Shown piece by piece: positions 8,101 to 15,234 of a stretch of 16,153 bases of DNA. Each line of letters opens with the position of its first letter. The first letter of the stretch is position 1. This stretch comes from Acidobacteriota bacterium (GTDB lineage: Bacteria > Acidobacteriota > Blastocatellia > Pyrinomonadales > Pyrinomonadaceae). Where the stretch lies: positions 1-16,153 of the forward strand of contig CAUJFK010000302.1 in assembly GCA_963169175.1 (NCBI GenBank). The letters are read 5' to 3'. The notes under the pieces were generated by a model that saw nothing but the letters and a program-made list of their open reading frames with translations, ran no database searches and was not told the origin of the DNA. A program made the translations under genes and the position numbers.

Positions 8101-9014
8101 TCCGCCTGGCCTTTGGCCCTTTCGTCCGGCACCGGAAGCCCAACATCGAAAAGGATCTGACGTACTTTTTCACGGCCTTCTCCGTCACATGCTCTATAGG
8201 GCCCGATCGTCGCTTTTTCGCAGATGCCGAGAAGCTGCAATGCGGCCTCGAATCCGCCCCAAATATCGCCATACTGGAAAATTCCGCACACCTTTTTTAG
8301 ATCGCGGCTTTTAGAGAAAGCGGTTTCGTAGTCCTTTGCAATAAAAGCGGAATACAGATCGGCGGCGATCCTTGGCGCGATATTGTGTGCTCCGCCAATT
8401 ACCCCGTCGGCGCCCATCATCAGGCACTGCGGTATCAGCAGCTCGGTACCAAAAAAAACGTCGAAGTTCTCTTTTCCTCTAAGAGCGTCAAAGAGATCGG
8501 TCCATCGATTACAGTCCTGACTTGTTTCTTTTAATCCAACGATGTTTGGTTCATTAGCAAGCTCGACTATAGACGCGATGTCCAGGTCCAACTTTGTCAG
8601 ATAAGGATTGTTATAGATGAACACCGGCACTCCCGATGCGTTCGCAATGTCGCGAAAAAAGTTCTTTCCCTGCTCCTGCGTCAGTTTGTAATAGTAGGGC
8701 GGAACCGCGGTCACATAATCGATCTTTAATTTTTCGATTTCCTTTATCTTTGTAACAACGCGTTTCGTTCCGCTGTCAGAAACGCCGGCGATCACAGGTA
8801 TGCGACCCTTTACTTCATCGACAACAATGTCGATCAGCCGTATCTGCTCGGCATCTGTAAGCAACGCAAAGCATCCCATCGTCCCATTCGCAAATATGCC
8901 GTTTACGCCTCCGTCGATCAGATACCGAACCAAATTTCGGAGTCCCTTCTCATCGACTCTTTCGTCTTCCAACACCGGCGTTCCGATCGGCGGAATAATT
9001 CCTTTTAACCCCAT
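8097..9014 (-). CDS. DHDPS/N-acetylneuraminate lyase-family class I aldolase
   Basis: A 305-residue TIM-barrel aldolase. The Schiff-base lysine is Lys162 in GLKET and the catalytic tyrosine is Tyr134 in IYNNP, with a tyrosine cluster PPYYY around 105-109. The family condenses pyruvate with, or splits it from, aldehydes (DapA, NanA, KdgA-like 2-keto-3-deoxy-acid aldolases). The usual GTTGE/GSTGE loop that holds the pyruvate carboxylate reads GTMGC here (44-48). The long C-terminal region and catabolic context argue against a lysine-biosynthesis role. A TTG at 9044 could extend the frame by ten codons into the SDR gene, but the ATG at 9014 has a good Shine-Dalgarno (GGGAG, complement of 9025-9029) and gives a family-like N-terminus. 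Likely job: cleave a 2-keto acid intermediate to pyruvate plus a small aldehyde (inference). Confidence 0.9.
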   Translation of the reverse strand: MGLKGIIPPIGTPVLEDERVDEKGLRNLVRYLIDGGVNGIFANGTMGCFALLTDAEQIRLIDIVVDEVKGRIPVIAGVSDSGTKRVVTKIKEIEKLKIDYVTAVPPYYYKLTQEQGKNFFRDIANASGVPVFIYNNPYLTKLDLDIASIVELANEPNIVGLKETSQDCNRWTDLFDALRGKENFDVFFGTELLIPQCLMMGADGVIGGAHNIAPRIAADLYSAFIAKDYETAFSKSRDLKKVCGIFQYGDIWGGFEAALQLLGICEKATIGPYRACDGEGREKVRQILFDVGLPVPDERAKGQAE

Positions 9015-9024
9015 AAATCCGTTA

Positions 9025-9029
9025 CTCCC
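9025..9029 (-). promoter_or_regulatory. Ribosome binding site fixing the aldolase start
   Basis: GGGAG on the minus strand, ten bases before the ATG at 9014. It straddles the stop codon region of the upstream SDR gene and decides against the TTG at 9044, which would place this site inside the coding region. Confidence 0.65.
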
Positions 9030-9808
9030 TAGATAGCGGTCCAACCACCATCAACCATTAAATTATGTCCCGTGATATACGCCGAAGCATCCGAGGCAAG
9101 AAAGACCGCAGCACCTTTGATATCGTCGTCGGTTGCCATGCGCCCGAGCAAGCTTTGCTTCGCGTAGTTTTTAATAAATATGTCGGGTTGGTCCGTTTGA
9201 AATCCGCCCGGGCTAATACAGTTAACCCGTATCCCAAATCTGCCGTAATAGCTGGCGGCGTAACGCGTAAAATTGATCATGCCGCCCTTGGAAAATGCAT
9301 AGTTTGCCGGACTTGTTATATCGGTTCCTTCGTAGATATTAAAGTTCGGGCCGACCACGCCGTAGATCGAGGAAATATTGATGATCACACCTGAGTGTTG
9401 ATTGATCATCTGCTCGCCGAAGATCTTGCACGACATGAAGAACCCCGTCGAATTAACCTTCATCGCGCTCACCCAGTCCTCTTCGGTAACAGTCGAAGGA
9501 TCTCCTCCGGCTCGCGCAACGGCATTGTTAAAAAGGATGTCCAGCTTGCCAAATTCTGAGACGATACCGTCGCAAAGGGCCTGTATGGATTCGCTCGAAC
9601 CCAAATCCAAAACGGCCGACGAGACTTTCAACCCCTCAGCCGTCAACTCGCCCGCCACTTTCTGACACTGATCCAAATTGCGCGATGCGATCACAACGTG
9701 CGCTCCGGCCTCTGCAAGAGCGCGACTGATATGGATCCCGTAAATTCCAGCGCCGCCAGTCACCAGGGCGACCCGGCCGTCCAGCCTGAATAGATCGTTT
9801 GTATTCAT
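9029..9808 (-). CDS. Short-chain dehydrogenase/reductase (gluconate 5-dehydrogenase-like)
   Basis: A 259-residue SDR that oxidises a hydroxyl or reduces a carbonyl with NAD(P). Seen: N-terminal nucleotide-binding VALVTGGAGIYG, DLGS around 68-71, NNAVARAG, NISSIYG and the catalytic YAFSK (Tyr and Lys four apart), ending with the common C-terminal DGGWTAI. The glycine motif reads TGGAGIYG, that is TGxxGxxG as in extended SDRs, although the length is that of a classical SDR. The general sequence style is that of gluconate 5-dehydrogenase/KduD-like sugar-acid dehydrogenases. The start overlaps the alpha/beta hydrolase stop (ATGA). This is one of two SDRs in the operon; successive oxidation and reduction of a sugar acid is a plausible reason for two, but that is inference. 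Confidence 0.88.
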   Translation of the reverse strand: MNTNDLFRLDGRVALVTGGAGIYGIHISRALAEAGAHVVIASRNLDQCQKVAGELTAEGLKVSSAVLDLGSSESIQALCDGIVSEFGKLDILFNNAVARAGGDPSTVTEEDWVSAMKVNSTGFFMSCKIFGEQMINQHSGVIINISSIYGVVGPNFNIYEGTDITSPANYAFSKGGMINFTRYAASYYGRFGIRVNCISPGGFQTDQPDIFIKNYAKQSLLGRMATDDDIKGAAVFLASDASAYITGHNLMVDGGWTAI

Positions 9809-10575
9809 TGCTTACCGATAAATGAAATTAGTGCCTCATTGAATTGTTCCGGCTGTTCGAGATTTGAATAATGGCCGGCATTTTTAATAATGCAGAGTTC
9901 TGAGTCCTTTACCTGACTGTGCATTTTCCGGCCGGTTTCGGTACCGGTCAGCGCGTCATCCTCGCCAAAAATAAAGAGGGTCGGAACATTGATCTCAGGC
10001 AACAGATCGCTATTGTCTTTTCGAGCGGCCATTCCGCGCAAAGCTCCCATGGCTGCCTGTGGTTCGGTGTCGGCAAATCTTTGCTCCAGATCCGCGAGCA
10101 GTTCCCGGTTGTTTTCCTTTGTAAATTCGCCGACGAGTACTGGCAGCATATTGTCGATCAATACCTGCGATCCAACTTCTTCTATCTTCTTGATCAATTT
10201 GAAGCGGTTTTCTCGCTTTTCTTCGGTGTCGGCGGCACTGGTCGTATCGCATAAGACCAACCCGCTAAACAGATCCGGCTTGAGACGAAAAAGTGCGAAG
10301 GTCACATAACCGCCCATCGAGAGTCCGCCGATGATCGCCTTTTCTATTTTGAGGTCGTCAAGAAGCTCGGCCACATCCCACGCCATTTCCTCCATCGTAT
10401 TGATGTCAGCCAGGCTCTTCGTTTCACCAAAGCCACGCAGGTCCGGCAGGATCAGTCGAACATTCTCCGAAACAAGCTCCTTCTTCTGCGGCTCCCACAT
10501 CCGGCGTGAGAGCGGAAAACCATGCAGCAAAACCAAAGGCACCCCGTCGCCGTGATCTTCAAATTTGATCTTCAT
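9805..10575 (-). CDS. Alpha/beta hydrolase (3-oxoadipate enol-lactonase-like)
   Basis: A 256-residue cytoplasmic alpha/beta hydrolase. The oxyanion-hole motif is LLHGFPLS around 16-23, the nucleophile elbow is GLSMGG with Ser86, the acid is in FGEDD (Asp206 or 207), and the histidine is His235 in NAGH. Length and motif spacing resemble PcaD-type enol-lactonases and related esterases. There is no signal peptide. In a sugar-acid operon it may open a lactone formed by one of the dehydrogenases, but the substrate cannot be read. Its ATG follows the second SDR by 35 bases, one of the longer gaps within the train, with a modest GGA as ribosome binding site; its stop overlaps the next SDR start. Confidence 0.87.
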   Translation of the reverse strand: MKIKFEDHGDGVPLVLLHGFPLSRRMWEPQKKELVSENVRLILPDLRGFGETKSLADINTMEEMAWDVAELLDDLKIEKAIIGGLSMGGYVTFALFRLKPDLFSGLVLCDTTSAADTEEKRENRFKLIKKIEEVGSQVLIDNMLPVLVGEFTKENNRELLADLEQRFADTEPQAAMGALRGMAARKDNSDLLPEINVPTLFIFGEDDALTGTETGRKMHSQVKDSELCIIKNAGHYSNLEQPEQFNEALISFIGKQ

Positions 10576-10610
10576 CGCTGATATTCCGCGTCCTCAGGTT
10601 TCAATGCGTC

Positions 10611-11375
10611 CTAATAGATCAAAAAACCGCCGTCAACTATGATCGTTTCGCCCGTTATGTATGACGCGTCATCTGAAGCGAGAAATACGGCCGTCGGACC
10701 TATTTCAAACGCTTCTCCGCGGCGGTTCAAAGGGATTTTACGCACATAGTTGCCGGAAAACCCTCTTTCTTTCTTATCTTGAACCACATTTTCACTCGTC
10801 TCGGTTCGGATGTCGCCCGGTGCGATCGCGTTTACCCGAATCCCGTGCGGGGCAAGTTCAAGGGCCATGGCCTTCGTTAACCCGGTCAAGGCGGCTTTGG
10901 TGGCGCAATAGACCGATGCTCCTTCCTGTGCGGCATACGCACCGACCGATGAAATATGAATGATCGAACCGCCGCGGCCGGCCATGGTACGCGCAACTTC
11001 CTGCGAAACAATAAACGTGCCTTTCAGATTTACGTCTATTGTCCGTTCGAGAAGTTCATCAGTAACGTGCAGGAAATGGTCGGAAACCTTTGGTCCTGTC
11101 ATTGCTGCGTTGTTTACGAGGATGTCTATCGCCCCGCATCGTTCGATCGTATCGGCGACAAGCTTTTTCACCATCTCACGTGAGCTTATATCGGCCTCCA
11201 TCGGAATGACGATGTGTCCTTCGGCCTCAAGTTCTGCCGCCGCTTTTTCCGCTTTCCCGATCATCGACTGCGCGATAACGACCACGGCCCCGGCTTCCGC
11301 CAGTGAACGGCTGATACCTTTGCCGATCCCGGTGCCGCCGCCTGTCACTATTGCTACTTTTTTCTCAAGCTTCAT
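10611..11375 (-). CDS. Short-chain dehydrogenase/reductase (classical SDR)
   Basis: A 254-residue classical SDR with the full motif set: TGGGTGIG around 11-18 for the cofactor, DILVNNAA around 85-92, IISSVG-type serine region (HISSVGAY), and catalytic Tyr and Lys in VYCATK. It ends with the typical IVDGGF near the C-terminus. The family oxidises alcohols or reduces ketones; the closest general likeness is to sugar-alcohol and sugar-acid dehydrogenases, but the substrate is not determined. The N-terminal 11 bases overlap the end of the tartronate semialdehyde reductase gene (ATG inside the last codons before TGA), so translation is probably coupled. It differs clearly from the other SDR at 9029-9808 in its glycine motif and middle region, so the two are not a recent duplication. 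Confidence 0.9.
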   Translation of the reverse strand: MKLEKKVAIVTGGGTGIGKGISRSLAEAGAVVVIAQSMIGKAEKAAAELEAEGHIVIPMEADISSREMVKKLVADTIERCGAIDILVNNAAMTGPKVSDHFLHVTDELLERTIDVNLKGTFIVSQEVARTMAGRGGSIIHISSVGAYAAQEGASVYCATKAALTGLTKAMALELAPHGIRVNAIAPGDIRTETSENVVQDKKERGFSGNYVRKIPLNRRGEAFEIGPTAVFLASDDASYITGETIIVDGGFLIY

Positions 11376-12267
11376 TTATTGAATGATTCGATAGCCCCTC
11401 GATAACCAGCAAAAGAGCGGAGTGATCCAGATCGCCGTTTCCACTTGCCACAAGGTGAGTGAACATTTGATCGACAAGGGCCGAAACCGGCAGTGCAACG
11501 CCAAACTCACGAGCGGTTTCGAGAATGATGCTCATATCTTTGCGATGAAGACGCGCCTTGAAACCCGGTGTAAAATCGTGGTTTATCATCGTCGGGCCAC
11601 GAAGGTCCAGAACGCGGTTCTGAGCAAGTCCGCCGCTCAAAACCTCCAGGATCACGTCCGGGTCAACGCCGGCCTTCGAACCCAAAACCATCGCTTCGGA
11701 AACAGCCTCGATCACAAGTGCCACGACGACCTGATTGCATGCCTTCACGATCTGTCCGGACCCGACCGGGCCGCAGTGTCGGATCGTTTTGCCCATTGCC
11801 TCAAATACCGGGAGGGCACGATTAAAATCATTCACGTCCCCGCCGGCCATGATAGACAGCGTTCCGGCAATCGCCCCCTTGTCACCGCCGCTGACTGGGG
11901 CATCCAGCATCTGCACGCCTGCTTTTTCAATCTCGGCGGCGATCTTTCTGGTCATGACCGGCGAGATGGTACTCATATCTATCAGCAGCAGACCTTTTTT
12001 CGCACCTTCAAGAACACCATTTTTGCCGAGAACGACAGCCTCGACATCAGGCGAATCCGGCAGCATCGTGATAACGATATTGCTCTGCTCAGCAACCTCT
12101 TTCGATGAGTTTGCGGCAGTTGCTCCTTCAGCCTCAAGTTCAATGACCGCGGCCCGGCTTCGGTTGTAAACTCGCGGAACGTACCCGGCCGTTATTAAAT
12201 TCCGGACCATCGGCTTGCCCATGATCCCCAAACCGATAAAACCAATGTTCTCCTTTCCGCGTTCCAT
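11365..12267 (-). CDS. garR: 2-hydroxy-3-oxopropionate (tartronate semialdehyde) reductase, GarR/GlxR type
   Basis: A 300-residue beta-hydroxyacid dehydrogenase. The N-terminal Rossmann motif is GFIGLGIMGKPM (9-20), the substrate-binding loop is DAPVSGGDKGAIAGTLSIM (122-140), and the catalytic lysine is Lys175 in GQIVKACNQ, with Asn179. It reads like E. coli GarR along most of its length (IDMSTISP, GGLAQNRVLD, FTPGFKARLHRKD), which favours tartronate semialdehyde to D-glycerate with NAD(P)H over 3-hydroxyisobutyrate dehydrogenase. It directly follows the hydroxypyruvate isomerase gene, its metabolic partner, with only five bases between stop and start. Odd: the ATG at 12267 has almost no Shine-Dalgarno, whereas a good AAAGGAG lies inside codons 4-6, before an in-frame ATT. 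The ATG start is kept. Confidence 0.9.
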   Translation of the reverse strand: MERGKENIGFIGLGIMGKPMVRNLITAGYVPRVYNRSRAAVIELEAEGATAANSSKEVAEQSNIVITMLPDSPDVEAVVLGKNGVLEGAKKGLLLIDMSTISPVMTRKIAAEIEKAGVQMLDAPVSGGDKGAIAGTLSIMAGGDVNDFNRALPVFEAMGKTIRHCGPVGSGQIVKACNQVVVALVIEAVSEAMVLGSKAGVDPDVILEVLSGGLAQNRVLDLRGPTMINHDFTPGFKARLHRKDMSIILETAREFGVALPVSALVDQMFTHLVASGNGDLDHSALLLVIEGLSNHSINEA

Positions 12268-12272
12268 TTTCG

Positions 12273-13082
12273 TTACAATTCCAGCTTTTCGAGATGAATA
12301 CCGCGGCGATGCTCGCGCGGCAACCAGTCAAGCGACTCCTCTGTCGTCCCGTTCGCAACATACTCCAACCCGACGGAACCTTGATAATCACATTTTTCGA
12401 TCGCTTCAAAAACCCGCCGGTAATTTACCTCGCCCGTCCCGGGATGATGACGCAAGGGCGAATCGGCGATCTGGATATGTCCGATACGGTCAATATGCTT
12501 TTCCAACGTGGCGATAATGTTACCCTCCATTCTCTGCATATGATAGATATCGTAAAGGTATTCAAGGTTCGCGGCACCAACGGAATCAAGAAAGGCCAGC
12601 GTATCCGCCGTGTTCGTGAACGGATAAAATTTGTTGTCGAATGCATTGATCGCTTCAACCAATATCGTTATCCCGACCGCCCTCGCCTCTTCACATATCC
12701 ATCTCAAATTCTCCCTGATGCGGCCAATCTGCTTTTCTCTTTCCTCGCCAGGCCGAAGATTTCCGGCCAAAGCCGTTAGTTTCCCGCAGCCGACCTTGTG
12801 CGCGAGTTCAAAGGCGGCTGGAAGGTTGTCCCGCATCCGCTTGCTGCGGCCAGGGTCATTCAGTAAGCCGCGGTCACCGGCCTGAAGTTCGCCTGCATCG
12901 AGGTTGAAGGCAGCGACGTTAAGACCGTTGTCGAGAACTGCCTGTGCGATCGCTTTCGTATCATGGTCCTTGTCCCAATAGAATTCGACTGCCTCGAAAC
13001 CCGCACTTTTCGCCTCCCCAAAACGCTGGATAAACGGATATTCCTTAAAGAGGATCGAAATATTTATATCAACTTTTATCAT
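12273..13082 (-). CDS. hyi: Hydroxypyruvate isomerase
   Basis: A 269-residue TIM-barrel (xylose isomerase-like/AP endonuclease 2 family) protein that interconverts hydroxypyruvate and tartronate semialdehyde. It matches the E. coli Hyi pattern in several blocks: NISILFKEYPFIQRF (7-21), AGDRG, VEAINAFD with Glu143, YDIYHMQRMEG with Asp178, GHIQIAD(S)P, PGTGEVNY and GLEY with Glu240. The acidic and histidine residues are those that hold the divalent metal in this family. The gene lies 21 bases after the GHL10-like gene and five bases before the tartronate semialdehyde reductase gene, the classic hyi-glxR order of glyoxylate/allantoin operons, but no glyoxylate carboligase is in the window. Identity as Hyi is strong; some close homologues act on other small ketoacids or sugars. 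Confidence 0.88.
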   Translation of the reverse strand: MIKVDINISILFKEYPFIQRFGEAKSAGFEAVEFYWDKDHDTKAIAQAVLDNGLNVAAFNLDAGELQAGDRGLLNDPGRSKRMRDNLPAAFELAHKVGCGKLTALAGNLRPGEEREKQIGRIRENLRWICEEARAVGITILVEAINAFDNKFYPFTNTADTLAFLDSVGAANLEYLYDIYHMQRMEGNIIATLEKHIDRIGHIQIADSPLRHHPGTGEVNYRRVFEAIEKCDYQGSVGLEYVANGTTEESLDWLPREHRRGIHLEKLEL

Positions 13083-13103
13083 GATCGGCCGGGGAACCCG
13101 CGG

Positions 13104-15014
13104 TCAGAACCCGACATCGTTCACCCAGCGGCCGTACCACGTATCGCCGTATCGCTTTAGTGGAATGTATTTCATCGCCGGACGCTTTTCTTTCTCCCAT
13201 TCGGCCAATTTGTCGTCGTGTCCCAAGCGTGAGACCAGCGACCAATAGGTGCCCACGGCCCTTTGGTAATGCCGTGTTGGCTGAGGCGGGCGAGGTGAGT
13301 ACATGCCGGTCGGAAACGGGTCCCAGAAAAGCAATCCTGCCGCGCCCTTCGCATAGTAGTCCCGTGCATTTGCGATAGCATCTTCATATGAAGACATTCG
13401 CCATCCGATCATCAAGGGATAAACTTCCGTCTTCGTACCCTTTGTGATCTTGCTGAACCAGTCCATATCTACCGGCTTGCTTGTATCGGTATGAAAAGCC
13501 GCGGGAAAAATGCTGATCTTATCGATCAAACCTTCTTTAACCCAACGCTCAACATCCAGCCCGTATTTGCGGTTATCGTTTTCAGTATGGACGACCGACG
13601 CCATGAGCTCGTATCTTTCCTTTTTCCCCTGCTCCTTCTGCACGTCATCAAGCAGCTTTCGGACATCGCGCATGAAACCGGTCATTATCTCACCACGCAG
13701 TTCGTATAGACGCGGATCGTTCTCGAGGACCTGTTTCGCATCCGCCCCGTATTTCTCACGGAATCGATCACTGAAAGCATCTTCCCATAGCATCAGCGGC
13801 AGCCCGCGAAAGTAGATTATCTCGATGCCATCGGGCTTATAGGCAAGGGTTTCCCTCAATATGTTGTATATGTGCTCCCTTACCTGCGGCACCGCGTAAC
13901 TCATTCTCATCGCCGGCGTGCCGTCCCTGTCGTAAGCACGATATTCCGGATGATCGCGGTAAAACTTCGAAGTGAAATAGTCCTCAAAAGCAGGTGTGGC
14001 CTGAAACGCCTGGGCCCGGAAACCGATAAATATTTTCTTGTTCATCGATCGAGCGGCCTGCACGGCAAGTTTCGTATGGTCCTCGCCTCGCTCGATGAAT
14101 TTCTTGATCGACTGTGTAACATATCCGTCACCGGTCCGAGCCGGGACCTCGGAAAGTTCGCCCGGTATCGTTCCATATTTTGAAGGATAATTTACCAGGC
14201 CGCCGCCGATGATCTGCCACGAAAGCGTACCGAAATCTGAGTCTCGATAGTGCTCGAAATCTTCGAGGAACTCTTCTTTTGTGGTCGGATAGTTTTGATG
14301 GATCCAACTAAAAGCATCTAGCGTGGCGATCAGTTTCTTTTTACTCGGGTCCTTTCTGTCCTTCTTTATCCAATCCACTTCCGCATCCGTCAGCGGCACA
14401 AGTTTCACATACATCACGACCGTATGACGCGGATTGGTATCCGGCATCAGGTCCATTTTCGCCTGCATTCGCATCTGAGCAATATGCAGGCTTTGCCCTG
14501 TTAGATCGCCCGCCTTAAAGAAAACCTCGTCGATGTCATCGCGGGCTCCGGAATACCGGCGATGCTGGTAAGCGACATCGTTGGTCAGTTTCAGCCTGGC
14601 CTCACTCTCCTGCCCGAAAGCGAACCTTCCCATACCGCCCAAACCGACGTAAATTGCGTACCAACCCTTTACATTTAGCGGCAGCGTCACTTCCGGCGCA
14701 CCGGAATCAGGAAGCGATGCGATGCATTTTCCTTTAAGCCCGGCCTTCGTTTCATACTCAAGTACTTTCCATTTGCGAACCCGCCGTACATCGGACGATA
14801 GGGCACTGCCCGGCGTCACAACCGACATATCGGAAATGACTATCGCATCTTTGGACCGTTCCCACTTGTCCTCTTCGAAAGCGATATTCTGTCCCGACAC
14901 TCCAATATGAAGAAGTAAAACACTTGTGAATGCAAGCAGCTTCTGCATCCTCGTCAAGTGCAACCGTCGAAAGCGGTTCCGCACTGCGCTCGATCTTTCA
15001 CTCCAAAATGTCAT
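13104..15014 (-). CDS. Secreted glycoside-hydrolase-like (GHL10-type) TIM-barrel protein
   Basis: A 636-residue protein and the largest in the window. With the ATG at 15014, an arginine-rich N-region (about residues 7-22) is followed by a hydrophobic stretch (25-38) ending SGQ, a signal peptide. Residues 45-205 form a beta-rich accessory domain without a recognised motif. Residues about 225-595 look like a family-10-like glycosyl hydrolase barrel: HPEYRAYDRDGT (355-366), a PQVREHI block (376-382), DGIEIIYFRG (395-404) and GAAGLLFWDPF (558-567). Such GHL10/DUF187-type proteins are predicted glycosidases, mostly uncharacterised. The frame is open back to 15272, overlapping the RfaH-like gene, but that extension lacks protein character. 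GAGGT seven bases before 15014 supports the chosen start; 14948 is the next candidate. As first structural gene it may make the initial cut in the substrate. Confidence 0.78.
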   Translation of the reverse strand: MTFWSERSSAVRNRFRRLHLTRMQKLLAFTSVLLLHIGVSGQNIAFEEDKWERSKDAIVISDMSVVTPGSALSSDVRRVRKWKVLEYETKAGLKGKCIASLPDSGAPEVTLPLNVKGWYAIYVGLGGMGRFAFGQESEARLKLTNDVAYQHRRYSGARDDIDEVFFKAGDLTGQSLHIAQMRMQAKMDLMPDTNPRHTVVMYVKLVPLTDAEVDWIKKDRKDPSKKKLIATLDAFSWIHQNYPTTKEEFLEDFEHYRDSDFGTLSWQIIGGGLVNYPSKYGTIPGELSEVPARTGDGYVTQSIKKFIERGEDHTKLAVQAARSMNKKIFIGFRAQAFQATPAFEDYFTSKFYRDHPEYRAYDRDGTPAMRMSYAVPQVREHIYNILRETLAYKPDGIEIIYFRGLPLMLWEDAFSDRFREKYGADAKQVLENDPRLYELRGEIMTGFMRDVRKLLDDVQKEQGKKERYELMASVVHTENDNRKYGLDVERWVKEGLIDKISIFPAAFHTDTSKPVDMDWFSKITKGTKTEVYPLMIGWRMSSYEDAIANARDYYAKGAAGLLFWDPFPTGMYSPRPPQPTRHYQRAVGTYWSLVSRLGHDDKLAEWEKEKRPAMKYIPLKRYGDTWYGRWVNDVGF

Positions 15015-15021
15015 TGACTTT

Positions 15022-15026
15022 ACCTC
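15022..15026 (-). promoter_or_regulatory. Ribosome binding site fixing the GHL10-like gene start
   Basis: GAGGT on the minus strand with seven bases to the ATG at 15014. The alternative ATG at 14948 has GAGG directly touching the start codon, too close to work well, so 15014 is preferred. Confidence 0.6.
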
Positions 15027-15137
15027 GATAAAAAATACGGATCGCAAGCTCGTTTGTCGAACGGAATCATTCCAAGCGAGCTGACCGCGAAAGGTCTTCA
15101 CTACGAAAAGTGGAAGGTAACTTGAATTGCCTTTAGA

Positions 15138-15149
15138 CGCACTACCGCC
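15138..15149 (-). promoter_or_regulatory. ops-like element (RfaH recruitment site candidate)
   Basis: The minus strand reads GGCGGTAGTGCG. The E. coli ops element, as I remember it, starts GGCGGTAGCGTG, so the first eight bases are identical and 10 of 12 agree overall. In ops the bases after the core allow a tiny hairpin with a GTAG loop; here C3-G10 can pair and G4-T9 can form a wobble. It lies 86 bases past the stop of an RfaH-like gene and about 124 bases before the first structural gene, where an ops element would be expected. The eight-base core occurs only here as far as I can see. Function is inference. Confidence 0.5.
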
Positions 15150-15209
15150 GTTTCGACACCAAGTATGCCGGCAGGTAAAGAATAAGATAAAGTACGATCG
15201 TTCCGAGTC

Positions 15210-15225
15210 CCGCAAATCCTTGCGG
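15210..15225 (-). other. RNA hairpin just after the RfaH-like gene
   Basis: CCGCAA-GGAT-TTGCGG on the minus strand: six perfect pairs with a four-base loop, nine bases after the stop codon. There is no immediate T-run (a T-rich stretch comes about 15 bases later), so it is not a standard intrinsic terminator. It could be a pause, processing site or attenuator. Confidence 0.5.
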
Positions 15226-15234
15226 CATCCGTTA

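Larger units (their letters stand above)
15015..15234 (-). other. 220-base leader between the RfaH-like gene and the first structural gene
   Basis: This is untranslated on the preferred gene starts. From 5' to 3' on the minus strand it holds a perfect 6-bp hairpin (15225-15210), a TGCCGGCA palindrome (15173-15166), an ops-like sequence (15149-15138) and the ribosome binding site of the next gene. No T-run terminator is visible. It is a natural place for recruitment of an elongation factor. Confidence 0.6.

Noticed and set aside
11422..12108. 228-codon open frame on the plus strand
   Set aside because: It lies fully opposite the GarR-type gene, and its composition looks like a codon-bias shadow.
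12294..12779. 161-codon open frame on the plus strand
   Set aside because: Opposite the hydroxypyruvate isomerase gene; no protein-like features.
15210..15225. Intrinsic terminator after the RfaH-like gene
   Set aside because: The stem has no adjoining T-run; kept only as a hairpin.
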